A stretch of DNA of 64,000 bases from JAHEJN01 sp963787285 (GCA_963787285.1 CAWBCM010000020.1:62001-126000), one strand, 5' to 3'; positions 52,110 through 61,927 are shown, counted from the stretch's first letter. Numbers and translations are program-made. Notes: generated from the sequence alone by a model not told the origin.

Positions 52110-53302
52110 TCAGCGCACGTCGATGATCGCCGTTCGAAGGTCGGTCATGTCGAGCAGCGTGTACTTTCCCCCGATTCGGCCCCAGCCCGTTCGAGTCCGC
52201 GATGCCCCGCCGAAGGGCGGATGGGTTTCCCAGAAGCAGGTGCTGTCGTTCACGATCACCGACCCGGCACGGAGCCGGTCGATGAAGAAGTGGGCTCGGC
52301 TGAGCGACGACGTGAACACTGCAGCCTGAAGGCCCAGGTGGCTGTTGTTGGCCAGCGCCACCGCGTCGTCATCGTCGTCGAAGGTGGTGATGGGAACCAC
52401 CGGGCCGAAGGTCTCGTCCCGGAAGATGGCCATCTCCGGGGAGACCCTGTCGACGATCGTGAGCGGATAGTAGAGGTCGCTGCGAAATAGACGCCGTCTA
52501 CGCGACCTCGGCCGCCGACGAGGTCAGCGTCGGCTCAGACGATCCGCGGTCCGTTGCCGTCGGCCTCGATGAGCGTGCGCTTCATCCCCGCCGAGCGAAC
52601 GATGCGCTCAGCCGTCTCGTGCGAGCCGACGAACCCGATGCCGTCGACGTCGGCATGAGTGACGAGCGCGCTTCCCACCGACCCACCACCGTGGAGCACA
52701 GAAACGGACCCGGGGGGCCAGCCGGCCTCGCTCGCGGCGGCGGCCAGTGCGGCCCCCGACAGCGGCGCAAGCTCCGACGGCTTCAGGATGACAGGATTCC
52801 CCCCGCCGAGCGCGGCAGCCAACAACTCGGCCGGGATGTTCATCGGGAAGTTCCAGGGCGTGATCAGTACGTAGACGCCGTTCGGCTTGCGGTGGGTGAA
52901 CACCCGCTTGTTCGGATCGGCGCTCGGCATGACCGAGGTCTCCAGGCGCTTCACGTCCTCGGCGGCGAGTCGGAAGATGTCGGCCGACTCGGCCAGTTCG
53001 TCGACCGCCTCGGCCGCGAGCGGCTTTCCCGACTCTCGCGTGAGCTGTTCGGCGAGCGTCTCGGCGTCTCGGTCGAGGATGTCGGCGATGGCATGCAAGC
53101 GGTCAGCCCGCTCGAACGGGGTCAGCCGCTCGAGCCCTTCGGCCGCCGCTGCGGCACCGGCGACGGCTCGGTCGACGTCGGTGCCGTCGGCGGTGGTCAC
53201 CTCGGCGAGAATCCGGCCGGTCGCGGGCTCGTCGACCGGTAGCGGCGTTCCGCCGCCACCGACCCACTGACCGTCGACCAACAGGTCGGTCGGCGTCGTC
53301 AT
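52110..53302 (-). pseudogene. Aldehyde dehydrogenase, internally deleted and frame-broken
   Basis: The 5' part (53302 to about 52535) encodes a good ALDH N-terminus: ITPWNFPMNIPAELLAAALG, NPVILKPSELAPLSG, and GFVGSHETAERIV. It ends in GNGPRIV and an in-frame TGA at about 52535. The text resumes as ADADLVGGRGRVDGVYFAAT, then needs a one-base shift near 52475 to continue YYPLTIVDRVSPEMAIFRDETFGPVVPI to the stop at 52110. The roughly 115 residues that should lie between, with the catalytic Cys, are missing. About 360 residues remain of about 475. A stop, a deletion and a shift together suggest a true pseudogene or an assembly collapse. Confidence 0.75.
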
Positions 53303-53308
53303 CGCCGC

Positions 53309-53314
53309 AGCCTA
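53309..53314 (-). promoter_or_regulatory. -10 box of the aldehyde dehydrogenase gene
   Basis: TAGGCT on the minus strand ends exactly six bases before the ATG at 53302, the leaderless spacing seen elsewhere in the window. The promoter looks intact although the gene does not. Confidence 0.5.
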
Positions 53315-53409
53315 GACGTGGGAATCCGGCCGGGCCGGAGGCGGCGGTTCGCCGTCCTCGGCGGTCGGCTCTAGCCTCGCGGCCACGAGCGCGACCTCTG
53401 GGGGACACG

Positions 53410-54252
<843 letters not shown>

Positions 54253-54270
54253 CGCCACGGCGAGGCCCGA

Positions 54271-54276
54271 TACGGT
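54271..54276 (+). promoter_or_regulatory. -10 box of paaX
   Basis: TACGGT ends seven bases before the GTG at 54284, in the 31-nt gap after the SDR gene; predicts a near-leaderless transcript. Confidence 0.4.
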
Positions 54277-54283
54277 CGCAGAC

Positions 54284-55216
54284 GTGAGCTCTCCACTCTC
54301 GGCGCTCGTCGACACCCAGATCGACACGCTGGTCGATCGGCCCGATTCGAGCGCACGCGTACTCCTCGTGACCGTGTTCGGCGACTCGTTGCACCCCCGA
54401 GGAAGTGCGGTGTGGCTCACCAGTCTCGCGGCGCTCGTGGCGCCCTTCGGTGTGAGCGACCGGCTGGTGCGCACATCCGTGCAGCGTCTGGTGGCCGAGG
54501 GTCTCCTCGAGCGAACCGCGGCGGGTCGTCGCAGCTTCTATGCGGTTGCGGCGGCAGCGTCGGCCGACTTCGATCAGGCGGAGAGCCGGATCTACCACCG
54601 TCGGGCACCCAGGTGGAACGGTCGCTGGACTCTCGTCGTCGTCCCGCCCGAAGGTCTCGACGGCTCGAAACGGGCGCGCCTTCGCGATCGGCTCGGCTGG
54701 ATCGGCTTCGATGCGGTTGCTCCGGCGGTCTTCGCCAGTCCCTCGCTCGGAGTCGTCGACGCTCGCGACGTCATTGCCGGCCTCGGTCTGACGGGCTCCG
54801 TCGTAGTGCTCTCCGCGGAGGCCGACGACGATACGAGTGGCAGGCTGCTCACCGGGATGTCGGGGGCCCTCGACACCGCCGGTGAGCTGTACCGAGCCTT
54901 CGTCGACCGCTACGGGGAGATCGCCGCGAGGATCGACGCGGCCCACGAGCTCACCGACCAGCAGGCGTTCTGCCTCCGGACCCTCGTCGTGCACGACTAC
55001 CGCCGAGCCGTGCTGGTGGACCCCGGTCTCCCGAAGGCGCTCGTGCCCGAGCCGTGGATGGGGGAGCGGGCTTATGCCGTGGCACGGACCATCCATTCGG
55101 TCGTCGCTTCGGCGGCTGACCGGCACGTGGAGACGAGTTGTGTGGCCATCGATGGCCCGCTCGGACCCCCCGACGCCCGAGCGGCCGGGCGCTTCGCCGC
55201 CGATCAGGCGTCGTAG
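54284..55216 (+). CDS. paaX: PaaX-family phenylacetate repressor
   Basis: Transcriptional repressor that in characterised bacteria releases DNA on binding phenylacetyl-CoA. The 310 residues have an N-terminal winged helix (VWLTSLAALVAPFGVSDRLV, VQRLVAEGLLERTAAGRRS; about 45-90), a central domain (WNGRWTLVVVPPEGLDGSKR) and the PaaX C-terminal domain. GTG 54284 is the start. It is convergent with paaABCDE, overlapping paaE by 13 nt. The inverted repeat at 58713-58729 is the likely operator. Confidence 0.9.
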   Translation: MSSPLSALVDTQIDTLVDRPDSSARVLLVTVFGDSLHPRGSAVWLTSLAALVAPFGVSDRLVRTSVQRLVAEGLLERTAAGRRSFYAVAAAASADFDQAESRIYHRRAPRWNGRWTLVVVPPEGLDGSKRARLRDRLGWIGFDAVAPAVFASPSLGVVDARDVIAGLGLTGSVVVLSAEADDDTSGRLLTGMSGALDTAGELYRAFVDRYGEIAARIDAAHELTDQQAFCLRTLVVHDYRRAVLVDPGLPKALVPEPWMGERAYAVARTIHSVVASAADRHVETSCVAIDGPLGPPDARAAGRFAADQAS

Positions 55217-56268
55217 TCGACGGTGACCTCGTCGGTGGTGGGTCGGGCCTGGCAGGTGAGGACGTAGCCGGCTGCGACCTCGTCGGGTTCGAGGCCGTAG
55301 CAGACGTCCATGGCGACGGCTCCGCTCGTGACCCTGGCCCGACAGGTGGAGCAGGCCCCTGCCCGACAGGAATACGGCATGTCCGAGCGGTTCCGCAATG
55401 CGGCGTCGAGCACCGTGTCGTCGGGCCCGACGACAACCGTGGACGATCGGCCGTTGAGCACCACGGTGCACTCGGCTCCGACGATTGACCCAGCCGGCGG
55501 GCCCGATCGAGCAGGTGCCGGCACGCCGAACAGCTCAGACCGCACCCGGTCGGCCTCGACGCCGTGCTCCGCGAGCCCGCCGAGGATCGTCTCGGCCATG
55601 GCCTGGGGACCGCAGACGAAGTAGGTGTCGGCGCCGGCGTCGATGACACCGGCCGCGATCAAGGCGTCGAAGCGCTCGCGGTCGATACGGCCCGAGAGCA
55701 GCGCACTCGGCCCTGGCTCGCGGGTGAAGAGATGGGTGATGCGGAGTCGTTGCAGGTGGCGGTTCTTCAACGCCTCGAGCTCCTCGACGAACATCGTCGA
55801 GGAATGCGATCGGTTCACATACAGCAGGCTCACCGTGCTGTCGGGCTCGGTCTCGAGGAGCGTGCCGACGATGGACAGGATGGGAGTGATCCCGCTGCCG
55901 GCGGCGATGGCGACGTGATGTCGGGCGGTGGAGGCATCGGTCCCGCAGGTGAAGCTCCCCGTCGGGGTCATGACCTCGATCTCGTCGCCGACGGCCACCT
56001 CGTCGGCCAGCCAGCTCGACATCGCACCATCGGGCACGTGGCGCACACCGATTCGGAGCGGCCCCCCGGCGGGCGCGCACACCGAGTAGCTGCGACGGAT
56101 CTCCTCGCCGTTCGGCGCGGCTCGGAGGGTCAGGTGTTGACCGTGGCGGTGTCGGTACGAGTCGGCCAATGCCTCGGGGATCGCAAAGGTCAAAACGACC
56201 GAGTCGTCGGTGTCGAGTCGTTTGTCGGCCACTCGAAGCCGGTGGAACACCGGGGTGTGCCGGGCCAT
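55204..56268 (-). CDS. paaE: Phenylacetyl-CoA epoxidase reductase PaaE
   Basis: Supplies electrons from NADPH to the PaaABC(D) di-iron epoxidase. The 354 residues are in the order FAD domain (RSYSVCAP near 75), NADP domain (IAAGSGITPILSIVG near 130), and C-terminal plant-type [2Fe-2S] ferredoxin (CRAGACSTCRARV near 310 plus a fourth Cys in LTCQA). It is the last gene of the cluster, 1 nt after paaD. Confidence 0.95.
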   Translation of the reverse strand: MARHTPVFHRLRVADKRLDTDDSVVLTFAIPEALADSYRHRHGQHLTLRAAPNGEEIRRSYSVCAPAGGPLRIGVRHVPDGAMSSWLADEVAVGDEIEVMTPTGSFTCGTDASTARHHVAIAAGSGITPILSIVGTLLETEPDSTVSLLYVNRSHSSTMFVEELEALKNRHLQRLRITHLFTREPGPSALLSGRIDRERFDALIAAGVIDAGADTYFVCGPQAMAETILGGLAEHGVEADRVRSELFGVPAPARSGPPAGSIVGAECTVVLNGRSSTVVVGPDDTVLDAALRNRSDMPYSCRAGACSTCRARVTSGAVAMDVCYGLEPDEVAAGYVLTCQARPTTDEVTVDYDA

Positions 56269-56269
56269 G

Positions 56270-56746
56270 TCAGATCGGCTTGAACAGCTCGAAGGGCTCG
56301 CCGCAGGCCTGACAGACGTGCGGCGCCTTGCACGCTGTTGCGCCGAAGTCACCCAACCGGCGGGTGCGGCGGGACTGGCAGCGTGGGCACGGAGCAGGAA
56401 GATCGATCACGGCTTCGAGGTTTCCGCCGATCTCCGGTGGCGGCGCGATTCCGGCCCGTTGCAGCTTCTCCCGGCCCTGCTCGGTGATGTCGTCGGTGGT
56501 CCACGGTGGGTCGAGCACCATCTCGATCGACGCCGGGCCGTATCCGGCCTGCCCGATGGCAGCGCGCACCGCGTCGGCGATGGCTTCGGTGGCGGGACAC
56601 CCGGTGTAGGTGGGCGTGATCTGCACCACGATGCCGAACGCGGAGGACCGAACGGACCGAACCATGCCCAGGTCTCCGATGGTGACGTGGGGGAGCTCGG
56701 GATCGGGCACGGCATCGACCACTCGACGTACCCGGTCGACCGACAT
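56270..56746 (-). CDS. paaD: Phenylacetate degradation protein PaaD
   Basis: MIP18/DUF59-type iron-sulfur assembly protein needed for epoxidase maturation. N-terminal DUF59 domain: VPDPELPHVTIGDLGMVRSV and TPTYTGCPATEAI. C-terminal zinc ribbon: CPRC and CQACGEPFELFKPI. The 158 residues match PaaD. ATG 56746 is 5 nt after the paaC stop; GTG 56758 is a possible alternative overlapping paaC. Confidence 0.94.
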   Translation of the reverse strand: MSVDRVRRVVDAVPDPELPHVTIGDLGMVRSVRSSAFGIVVQITPTYTGCPATEAIADAVRAAIGQAGYGPASIEMVLDPPWTTDDITEQGREKLQRAGIAPPPEIGGNLEAVIDLPAPCPRCQSRRTRRLGDFGATACKAPHVCQACGEPFELFKPI

Positions 56747-56751
56747 CGCCG

Positions 56752-57459
56752 CTACCACGTGACCCCCGGGTGGGCACGGTGCAGCGACTGCATCTCGGCG
56801 AGAAGGTCGACCAGCAGCGCCGACGGCCCCTCGGTGGCGGTGCCGTCGACTCCGTCGGGCACCGAGAGCGTCGCCTCGGCGAAGGCTCGGGCAACTCGAT
56901 CGTCGAAGGCGGGGCGAAGGGGCGCATCGGACACCGCGAACAAGCCGTCCACGAAGGGCCACCGCGCGTCGACTGCGGCGACCATGCGTCGGTGGCTTTC
57001 GTCGGTCCCGTCGCCCAGGCGAACCAGCCAACCGCGGCTGTAGCGGTGGTGATAGGCGGTTTCCTTCACGACCTTCGCGGCCAGGGCGGCGACATCGGGA
57101 TCGGCACCGTCGACCTGGGCGGACCACCACTCGATGGCATAGGAGTCGTGGAGGAACTGGCGCACGATCGTGGCTGCGAAGTCGCCGTTGGCCTGCTCGA
57201 CCAGGGCGGGATTGCGAAACTCCTCCGCCGAGCGAAGGTAGGCGAAGTCATCCTCGGTGCGACCGGCACCCTCGCGGACCCCGACGAGCGTGTAGAGCGA
57301 GCGAGCCTGACCCAACAGGTCGAGCCCGACGTTCGCCAGCGCCATGTCCTCCTCGAGGTCGGGAGCGTGGGCGATCCATTCGGTCAGTCGTTGCGCAAGG
57401 ACCATCGCCCGATCGGCGTGTCGCAGCAATTCGTCATTCGTGAGCAGCGTGGTGCCCAT
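56752..57459 (-). CDS. paaC: Phenylacetyl-CoA epoxidase structural subunit PaaC
   Basis: Ferritin-like subunit that scaffolds PaaA. The 235 residues include DLEEDMALANVGLDLLGQARSLY, RNPALVEQANGDFAATIVRQ and KVVKETAYHHRYSRGWL. It resembles PaaA in fold but lacks a full di-iron site, as is normal. ATG 57459 shares a base with the paaB stop (TGATG), so the subunits are translationally coupled. Confidence 0.95.
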   Translation of the reverse strand: MGTTLLTNDELLRHADRAMVLAQRLTEWIAHAPDLEEDMALANVGLDLLGQARSLYTLVGVREGAGRTEDDFAYLRSAEEFRNPALVEQANGDFAATIVRQFLHDSYAIEWWSAQVDGADPDVAALAAKVVKETAYHHRYSRGWLVRLGDGTDESHRRMVAAVDARWPFVDGLFAVSDAPLRPAFDDRVARAFAEATLSVPDGVDGTATEGPSALLVDLLAEMQSLHRAHPGVTW

Positions 57460-57743
57460 CACATGTTGGCCACTTCGTCGGGCAGTTCGTAGTGGGTGGG
57501 GTAGCGGTAGTCCTTGCCTTCGGCCGGATCGAACAGCGACCCGGCGTCGTCGGGATCCGACGCCACGATGTCGGCCGACTTGACCACCCAGAGACTCACG
57601 CCTTCGCCGCGCCGGGTGAACAGGTCTCTCGCGTGTTGGATGGCGATCTCGGCGTCGGGGGCATGGACGGAGCCTGCGTGCACGTGGTCGAGACCACGGC
57701 GCGGGCGCACGAACACCTCCCAGAGGTTCCAGGTGTCGGTCAT
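57459..57743 (-). CDS. paaB: Phenylacetyl-CoA epoxidase small subunit PaaB
   Basis: The 94-residue bridging subunit of the epoxidase. NLWEVFVRPRRGLDHVHAGS and ARDLFTRRGEGVSLWVV are conserved PaaB strings. It overlaps paaA by 4 nt (ATGA). Confidence 0.95.
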   Translation of the reverse strand: MTDTWNLWEVFVRPRRGLDHVHAGSVHAPDAEIAIQHARDLFTRRGEGVSLWVVKSADIVASDPDDAGSLFDPAEGKDYRYPTHYELPDEVANM

Positions 57744-58696
57744 GCGGCGATCCCGGCGGTGCGGGCGGCGACCTTGTCGGCGTGAGCGACCGCCGCCTCG
57801 CGCACCCATGCACCGTCATCGTGCGCGCCTTTGCGGGTGGCCATGCGTTCCTCGTTGCACGGACCGTCGCCGGCGACCACGCGGCGGAGCTCGTCCCAGT
57901 CGGGTTCACCGAAGTCGTAGTGGCCTCGCTCGTCGTTCCATGCCAGCTCGGGATCAGGGACGGTCAAACCGATCAGATCGGCCTGGGGAACGGTGGCATC
58001 GACGAACTTCTGGCGGAGCTCGTCGTTGGTGAACCGCTTGATCTTCCACTGCATCGACTTCTGGCTGTGGGCCGATTCGGTGTCGGGCGGCCCGAACATC
58101 ATGAGGGTGGGCCACCACCAGCGGTTCAGCGCTTCCTGCGCCATGGTCTTCTGCTCGGCCGTGCCGTTGCACAGGGTGACCATGATCTCGAAGCCCTGAC
58201 GCTGGTGGAAGCTCTCTTCCTTGCAGATGCGCACCATGGCCCGGGCGTAGGGGCCGAACGAGCATCGACACAGGGGAATCTGGTTGGTGATCGCCGCCCC
58301 GTCGACCAGCCATCCGATCGCACCCATGTCGGCCCAGGTGGGTGTCGGGTAGTTGAAGATGTTGGCGTACTTCTGACGTCCGGTGTGGAGCAGGTCGAGC
58401 ATCTCGTGGCGGGTGATGCCCAGGGTCTCCGCGGCCCCGTAGAGGTAGAGCCCGTGGCCCGCTTCGTCCTGCACCTTCGCGAGGAGGATCGACTTGCGGC
58501 GCAGACTCGGTGCTCGAGTGAGCCAGTTGCCCTCCGGTTGCATGCCGATGATCTCGGAGTGCGCGTGCTGGGCGATCTGGCGGATGAGGTTCTTGCGGTA
58601 GTCCTCGGGCATCCAGTCGTCGGGCTCGATGCGCTGGTCGGCGGCGATGACGCGGTCGAAGCGATCTTGCTGCGCCTCGGTGATGGGTACGGGCAT
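57740..58696 (-). CDS. paaA: Phenylacetyl-CoA 1,2-epoxidase catalytic subunit PaaA
   Basis: Di-iron oxygenase that epoxidises the ring of phenylacetyl-CoA. The iron ligands are visible in KVQDEAGHGLYLYGAAE and CKEESFHQRQGFEIM; the 318 residues match PaaA. ATG 58696 is preceded by AGGGAG. It heads the paaABCDE unit. The ligase PaaK, isomerase PaaG, ring-opening PaaZ and thiolase are not in the window, so the pathway is incomplete here. Confidence 0.96.
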   Translation of the reverse strand: MPVPITEAQQDRFDRVIAADQRIEPDDWMPEDYRKNLIRQIAQHAHSEIIGMQPEGNWLTRAPSLRRKSILLAKVQDEAGHGLYLYGAAETLGITRHEMLDLLHTGRQKYANIFNYPTPTWADMGAIGWLVDGAAITNQIPLCRCSFGPYARAMVRICKEESFHQRQGFEIMVTLCNGTAEQKTMAQEALNRWWWPTLMMFGPPDTESAHSQKSMQWKIKRFTNDELRQKFVDATVPQADLIGLTVPDPELAWNDERGHYDFGEPDWDELRRVVAGDGPCNEERMATRKGAHDDGAWVREAAVAHADKVAARTAGIAA

Positions 58697-58712
58697 GGGG
58701 GCTCCCTGAAGT

Positions 58713-58752
58713 GATACAGCAAAAGTATCGATGATGTTTGACGCTGTGTCAA
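58713..58752 (-). promoter_or_regulatory. paaA promoter with two inverted repeats (likely PaaX operator)
   Basis: On the minus strand a perfect -35 TTGACA (58752-58747) lies 17 nt from GATACT (58729-58724). Two perfect inverted repeats overlap it: GATAC-N7-GTATC at 58713-58729 across the -10 and start region, and TTGAC-N5-GTCAA at 58738-58752 across the -35. Both are well placed for repression; the first is my candidate PaaX site. Confidence 0.6.
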
Positions 58753-58782
58753 TTAACCGCGGGGTCGTCGGGCGCCGATTTG

Positions 58783-58797
58783 GGCCACACTGTGGCC
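58783..58797. promoter_or_regulatory. Perfect palindrome at the acetyltransferase start
   Basis: GGCCACA-C-TGTGGCC ends at the base before the ATG. It contains CACACT (58786-58791), which has -10 spacing for a leaderless start. It may be an operator; a CRP-like TGTG/CACA core is present but the spacing differs from a CRP site. Confidence 0.4.
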
Positions 58798-59808
58798 ATG
58801 AGTCTTCCGGAGACGGTTGCGGTCGACGAGCTCGCGAACCTCGCGCTGTTCGACGGTCTGGCCGGAGTCGAGCGGCTGGCCGGGCTGCTCGAAGTGAGGA
58901 AGCTCGACGCGGGGGCCGAGGTGGTCCGCAAGGGGGAGGTCTCGTCGTCGTTCGCCCTCGTCGGCCACGGAGCGCTCCAGATCTTCGACACCGACGGCCC
59001 CGCGCTGGCCGTCGCCGAACGGGGCTCGATCGTGGGTGAGCTCGGCATGGCCTCCGGTCGGCCGCGGCGAGCCACGGCGATCGCCGCCTCGCCCGTCGTG
59101 CTCTACGTCGGTGGACGCGACGCGTTCGAGGAGATGCTCGCCCTGCCGGGCCTGCGCAGCAGGCTCCAGGGAATCGCGGCGGCCCGACTGGCGAGCGCGG
59201 CACCGCATGTGGCGGCCACGCTTCGCGACGGCGCCGACGTCTTCCTGCGACCGCTGCTCGCCAGCGACAAGCTCGCCTACACCAATCAGCTCCGCCACTG
59301 GTCGGCCGAATCCCTGCGCCGGCGCTTCTTCAGCGCGGCGGCGCCCTCGGCCGATCTGATCGATTATCTGGTCGAGATCGACTACGTCGACCACTTCGCC
59401 TGGGTCGTCGTCGATCGCTCCCGTTCCGATACCGGGCTCGGGCTGGCGCGGTACGTCCGAGCGGCCCAGGACCACCAACGGGCCGAGATCGCCTTCGGCG
59501 TCGACGAGCCGAGCCGCGGCAGGGGCGTGGCGACGATTCTTCTCGGAGCACTGGCTGCGGCCGCCGAATGCGCCGGCATCACGACCTTCACCGCCGAGAT
59601 GCTCAGCGAGAACGACGCGATGCGGTCGGTGCTCGCCAAGGCCGACGCGCGCTTCCACACCGTCGACGCCGCCTCCGTTGCGGCCGAGGTCGACGTGGCC
59701 GCAGCCAGGGCGCTTCTCCCGCCCGATCTCGCCGATGGTCTCGCGGCGGCCGCCAACGACATCGTGAGTGCAGCCGGCCTTGCGTTGGTCGTGCCGCCAA
59801 CCACATGA
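58798..59808 (+). CDS. Cyclic-nucleotide-binding GNAT protein acetyltransferase
   Basis: Same architecture and size (336 residues) as the mycobacterial cAMP-dependent lysine acetyltransferase Pat. Residues about 10-140 form a cNMP-binding domain with the phosphate cassette GSIVGELGMASGRPRRATA. Residues about 155-310 form the GNAT domain (SLRRRFFS, acetyl-CoA loop GVDEPSRGRGVATILLGAL). Mycobacterial Pat acetylates and silences acyl-CoA synthetases, so a role in controlling the nearby CoA-dependent catabolism is plausible. ATG 58798 is chosen for the family N-terminus. It diverges from paaA. Confidence 0.88.
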   Translation: MSLPETVAVDELANLALFDGLAGVERLAGLLEVRKLDAGAEVVRKGEVSSSFALVGHGALQIFDTDGPALAVAERGSIVGELGMASGRPRRATAIAASPVVLYVGGRDAFEEMLALPGLRSRLQGIAAARLASAAPHVAATLRDGADVFLRPLLASDKLAYTNQLRHWSAESLRRRFFSAAAPSADLIDYLVEIDYVDHFAWVVVDRSRSDTGLGLARYVRAAQDHQRAEIAFGVDEPSRGRGVATILLGALAAAAECAGITTFTAEMLSENDAMRSVLAKADARFHTVDAASVAAEVDVAAARALLPPDLADGLAAAANDIVSAAGLALVVPPTT

Positions 59809-59812
59809 GGCG

Positions 59813-60739
59813 ATGCCCGTGATGGAAGGTGTCTACCGGGGACGCGACCTCTCGGCGGCACTCCGCCGGCCGGCCGAGCTCGTCGATCTCGTGCCGCAAC
59901 TCGCCGACCGGGCGAGGCTGGTGCTACCGCGACGCGGCCGGGGTCGAGTAGGCGACGTGGTCCGACGGCTGGTCGACGACGGTGTGGCCATCCTGCCCGA
60001 CGCGGTTTCCGGCGAGCTCCTGGAGTCCGCACGGGCCGACCTCGATCGCTTCGTCGGCGACCTGCCCCGCCTCGGCGGCACGACCCGGGTGAAGCGCGCC
60101 TCCACGGGAGGCACCCGCGAGTACGAGGTCCACGAGTGGCAGCCGGAGCTCGGCATCCACCGCACGCACGATCCACTCATGGTTCTGCCCAGCTACGCCG
60201 AGTTCCTGCTCCTGCCCGAACTTCGGGCCGTGGCCGAGGGTTATCTCGGACGTCGGTGGCGGTACCAGGCCATGATCGCCACCCGCACCGGCCCAACCGC
60301 CCCGGATGATCGACGCGGGTTCGCCGGCTGGCACCACGACGCTCGAGGTCAGAAGCTGAACGCGATCCTGCTCGTCGACGATGTCGGCGTCGACGGCTCG
60401 GCCACGGTCGTGATAGCGGGATCGCATCGCCTCGTGTACTCCAAGGCCCGGCGACTACGGAACTTCCTTTCCGACGCCGAGGTCGAGCAGCTGTGCGAGC
60501 AGTCGGGATTCGAGGAGTCCGTCGCCGCCGGTCGTGCTGGTTCGATCGTCTTCTTCGACTCCCAGGCCCTGCACCGTGGCCGTCGGTCGCAGCATCGCCG
60601 CGATGCCTTTCAGGTGAACCTCATGACCAAGCGTTCTCATCTCTGGCGTCACGAGATTCCACAGAGGCAACTCGACGCCTTACCGCCCGGGTCCCGGCAC
60701 GTGCTTCTGCGCCGATCCGACCTGACGGTCGTCGCTTGA
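59813..60739 (+). CDS. Phytanoyl-CoA dioxygenase family protein
   Basis: A 308-residue Fe(II)/2-oxoglutarate oxygenase. The facial triad is suggested by GWHHDARGQKLN (His-x-Asp) and the distal His in QALHRGRRSQ, and Arg residues follow for 2-oxoglutarate. ATG 59813 lies 4 nt after the acetyltransferase stop, so the genes are probably co-transcribed; ATG 59822 is an alternative. Substrate unknown; PhyH members hydroxylate acyl-CoAs, small molecules and antibiotics. Confidence 0.8.
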   Translation: MPVMEGVYRGRDLSAALRRPAELVDLVPQLADRARLVLPRRGRGRVGDVVRRLVDDGVAILPDAVSGELLESARADLDRFVGDLPRLGGTTRVKRASTGGTREYEVHEWQPELGIHRTHDPLMVLPSYAEFLLLPELRAVAEGYLGRRWRYQAMIATRTGPTAPDDRRGFAGWHHDARGQKLNAILLVDDVGVDGSATVVIAGSHRLVYSKARRLRNFLSDAEVEQLCEQSGFEESVAAGRAGSIVFFDSQALHRGRRSQHRRDAFQVNLMTKRSHLWRHEIPQRQLDALPPGSRHVLLRRSDLTVVA

Positions 60740-60820
60740 GCCGACACCGCATCGGCCTCGTCGAGACGGCCGCGGACCTGGCATGGTGAGAATGCTCCAC
60801 TACATGACATCGAGGTTCCG

Positions 60821-61858
60821 ATGAAGATTGCCATGCCCCTGCGCTACTCAGGCGACCCGCGCACCGCAGCCGACGAGGCGCGTGATCTCGAAGCGGCCGG
60901 CGTCGACCTCGTCTGGGTGGCCGAGCTCTACAGCTTCGACTCGGTGAGCATCCTGGGCTATCTGGCGGCCAAGACCGAGCGTCTGCAGCTGATGTCGGGC
61001 ATCTTCCCCATCTACTCCCGTACCCCCGCCCTGATCGCCATGACCGCCGCGGGGCTCGATGCGGTCTCGGGAGGTCGCTTCAACCTCGGCCTCGGCGTCT
61101 CGGGTCCCCAGGTGATCGAAGGCTGGCACGGAGTCCCCTTCGACCGTCCCCTCGGACGCACGCGTGAGATCGTCGACATCTGTCGGAAGGTCTGGCGACG
61201 CGAGAAGCTCGAGCATCCCGGCCCGAACTATCCGTTGCCCCTTCCCTCCGACCAGGGCACCGGGTTGGGCAAGCCGCTCAAGCTCATCAACACGCCCGTG
61301 CGCCCCGACATCCCCATCTACCTGGCCAGTCTCGGTCCGAAGAACGTCGAGCTCACTGCGGAGGTCGCCTCGGGATGGCTGCCGGTGTTCTTCCACCCCG
61401 AGAAGGCGCAGGACGTCTGGGGCGACGATCTGGCCCGCGGTCGCGCCCGACGCGCCGATGAGCTCGGTCCACTCGAGATCGTTGCGGGTGGGGCCTTCGC
61501 CATCTGCGACGAGGCGACCGCGGCAACGATCCGTGATGCCGCCCGTCCCCAGATTGCGCTCTACGTGGGCGGCATGGGCGCCAAGGGCAAGAACTTCTAC
61601 AACAACATCTTTCGCCGCTACGGCTACGAGGAGCAGGCCGACACGATCCAGGAGTTGTTTCTGGCCGGTCACAAGGATCAGGCCGCCGCCGCCATTCCCG
61701 ATGAGTTCCTGATGGCGACACAGCTGGTGGGCCCCGAGGGCCATGTGCGCGACCGCGTCGATGCCTACCGCGAGGCCGGGGTCACGTGGCTGCAGATCAA
61801 CCCCGCCGGTCCCGACGCACCCGGCCAGATCGCCCGCCTCGCCGAGTGGCTCGCTTGA
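60821..61858 (+). CDS. LLM-class F420-dependent oxidoreductase
   Basis: A 345-residue bacterial-luciferase-like TIM barrel. N-terminal LEAAGVDLVWVAELYSFDS, GRFNLGLGVSGPQVIEGWHG near 88 and IPIYLASLGPKNVELTAEVASGWLP near 165 are typical of the F420-using actinobacterial subgroup. Use of F420 rather than FMN is inferred from family resemblance. It stands alone between the PhyH gene (81 nt) and an NTF2-like gene (69 nt). Substrate unknown. Confidence 0.88.
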   Translation: MKIAMPLRYSGDPRTAADEARDLEAAGVDLVWVAELYSFDSVSILGYLAAKTERLQLMSGIFPIYSRTPALIAMTAAGLDAVSGGRFNLGLGVSGPQVIEGWHGVPFDRPLGRTREIVDICRKVWRREKLEHPGPNYPLPLPSDQGTGLGKPLKLINTPVRPDIPIYLASLGPKNVELTAEVASGWLPVFFHPEKAQDVWGDDLARGRARRADELGPLEIVAGGAFAICDEATAATIRDAARPQIALYVGGMGAKGKNFYNNIFRRYGYEEQADTIQELFLAGHKDQAAAAIPDEFLMATQLVGPEGHVRDRVDAYREAGVTWLQINPAGPDAPGQIARLAEWLA

Positions 61859-61927
61859 CCCCGTCGGCGCAGACACCGGGTCGGCGATGTCGTAGGTTCG
61901 TGTCGTACCCGACGACGGAGGAGAACC

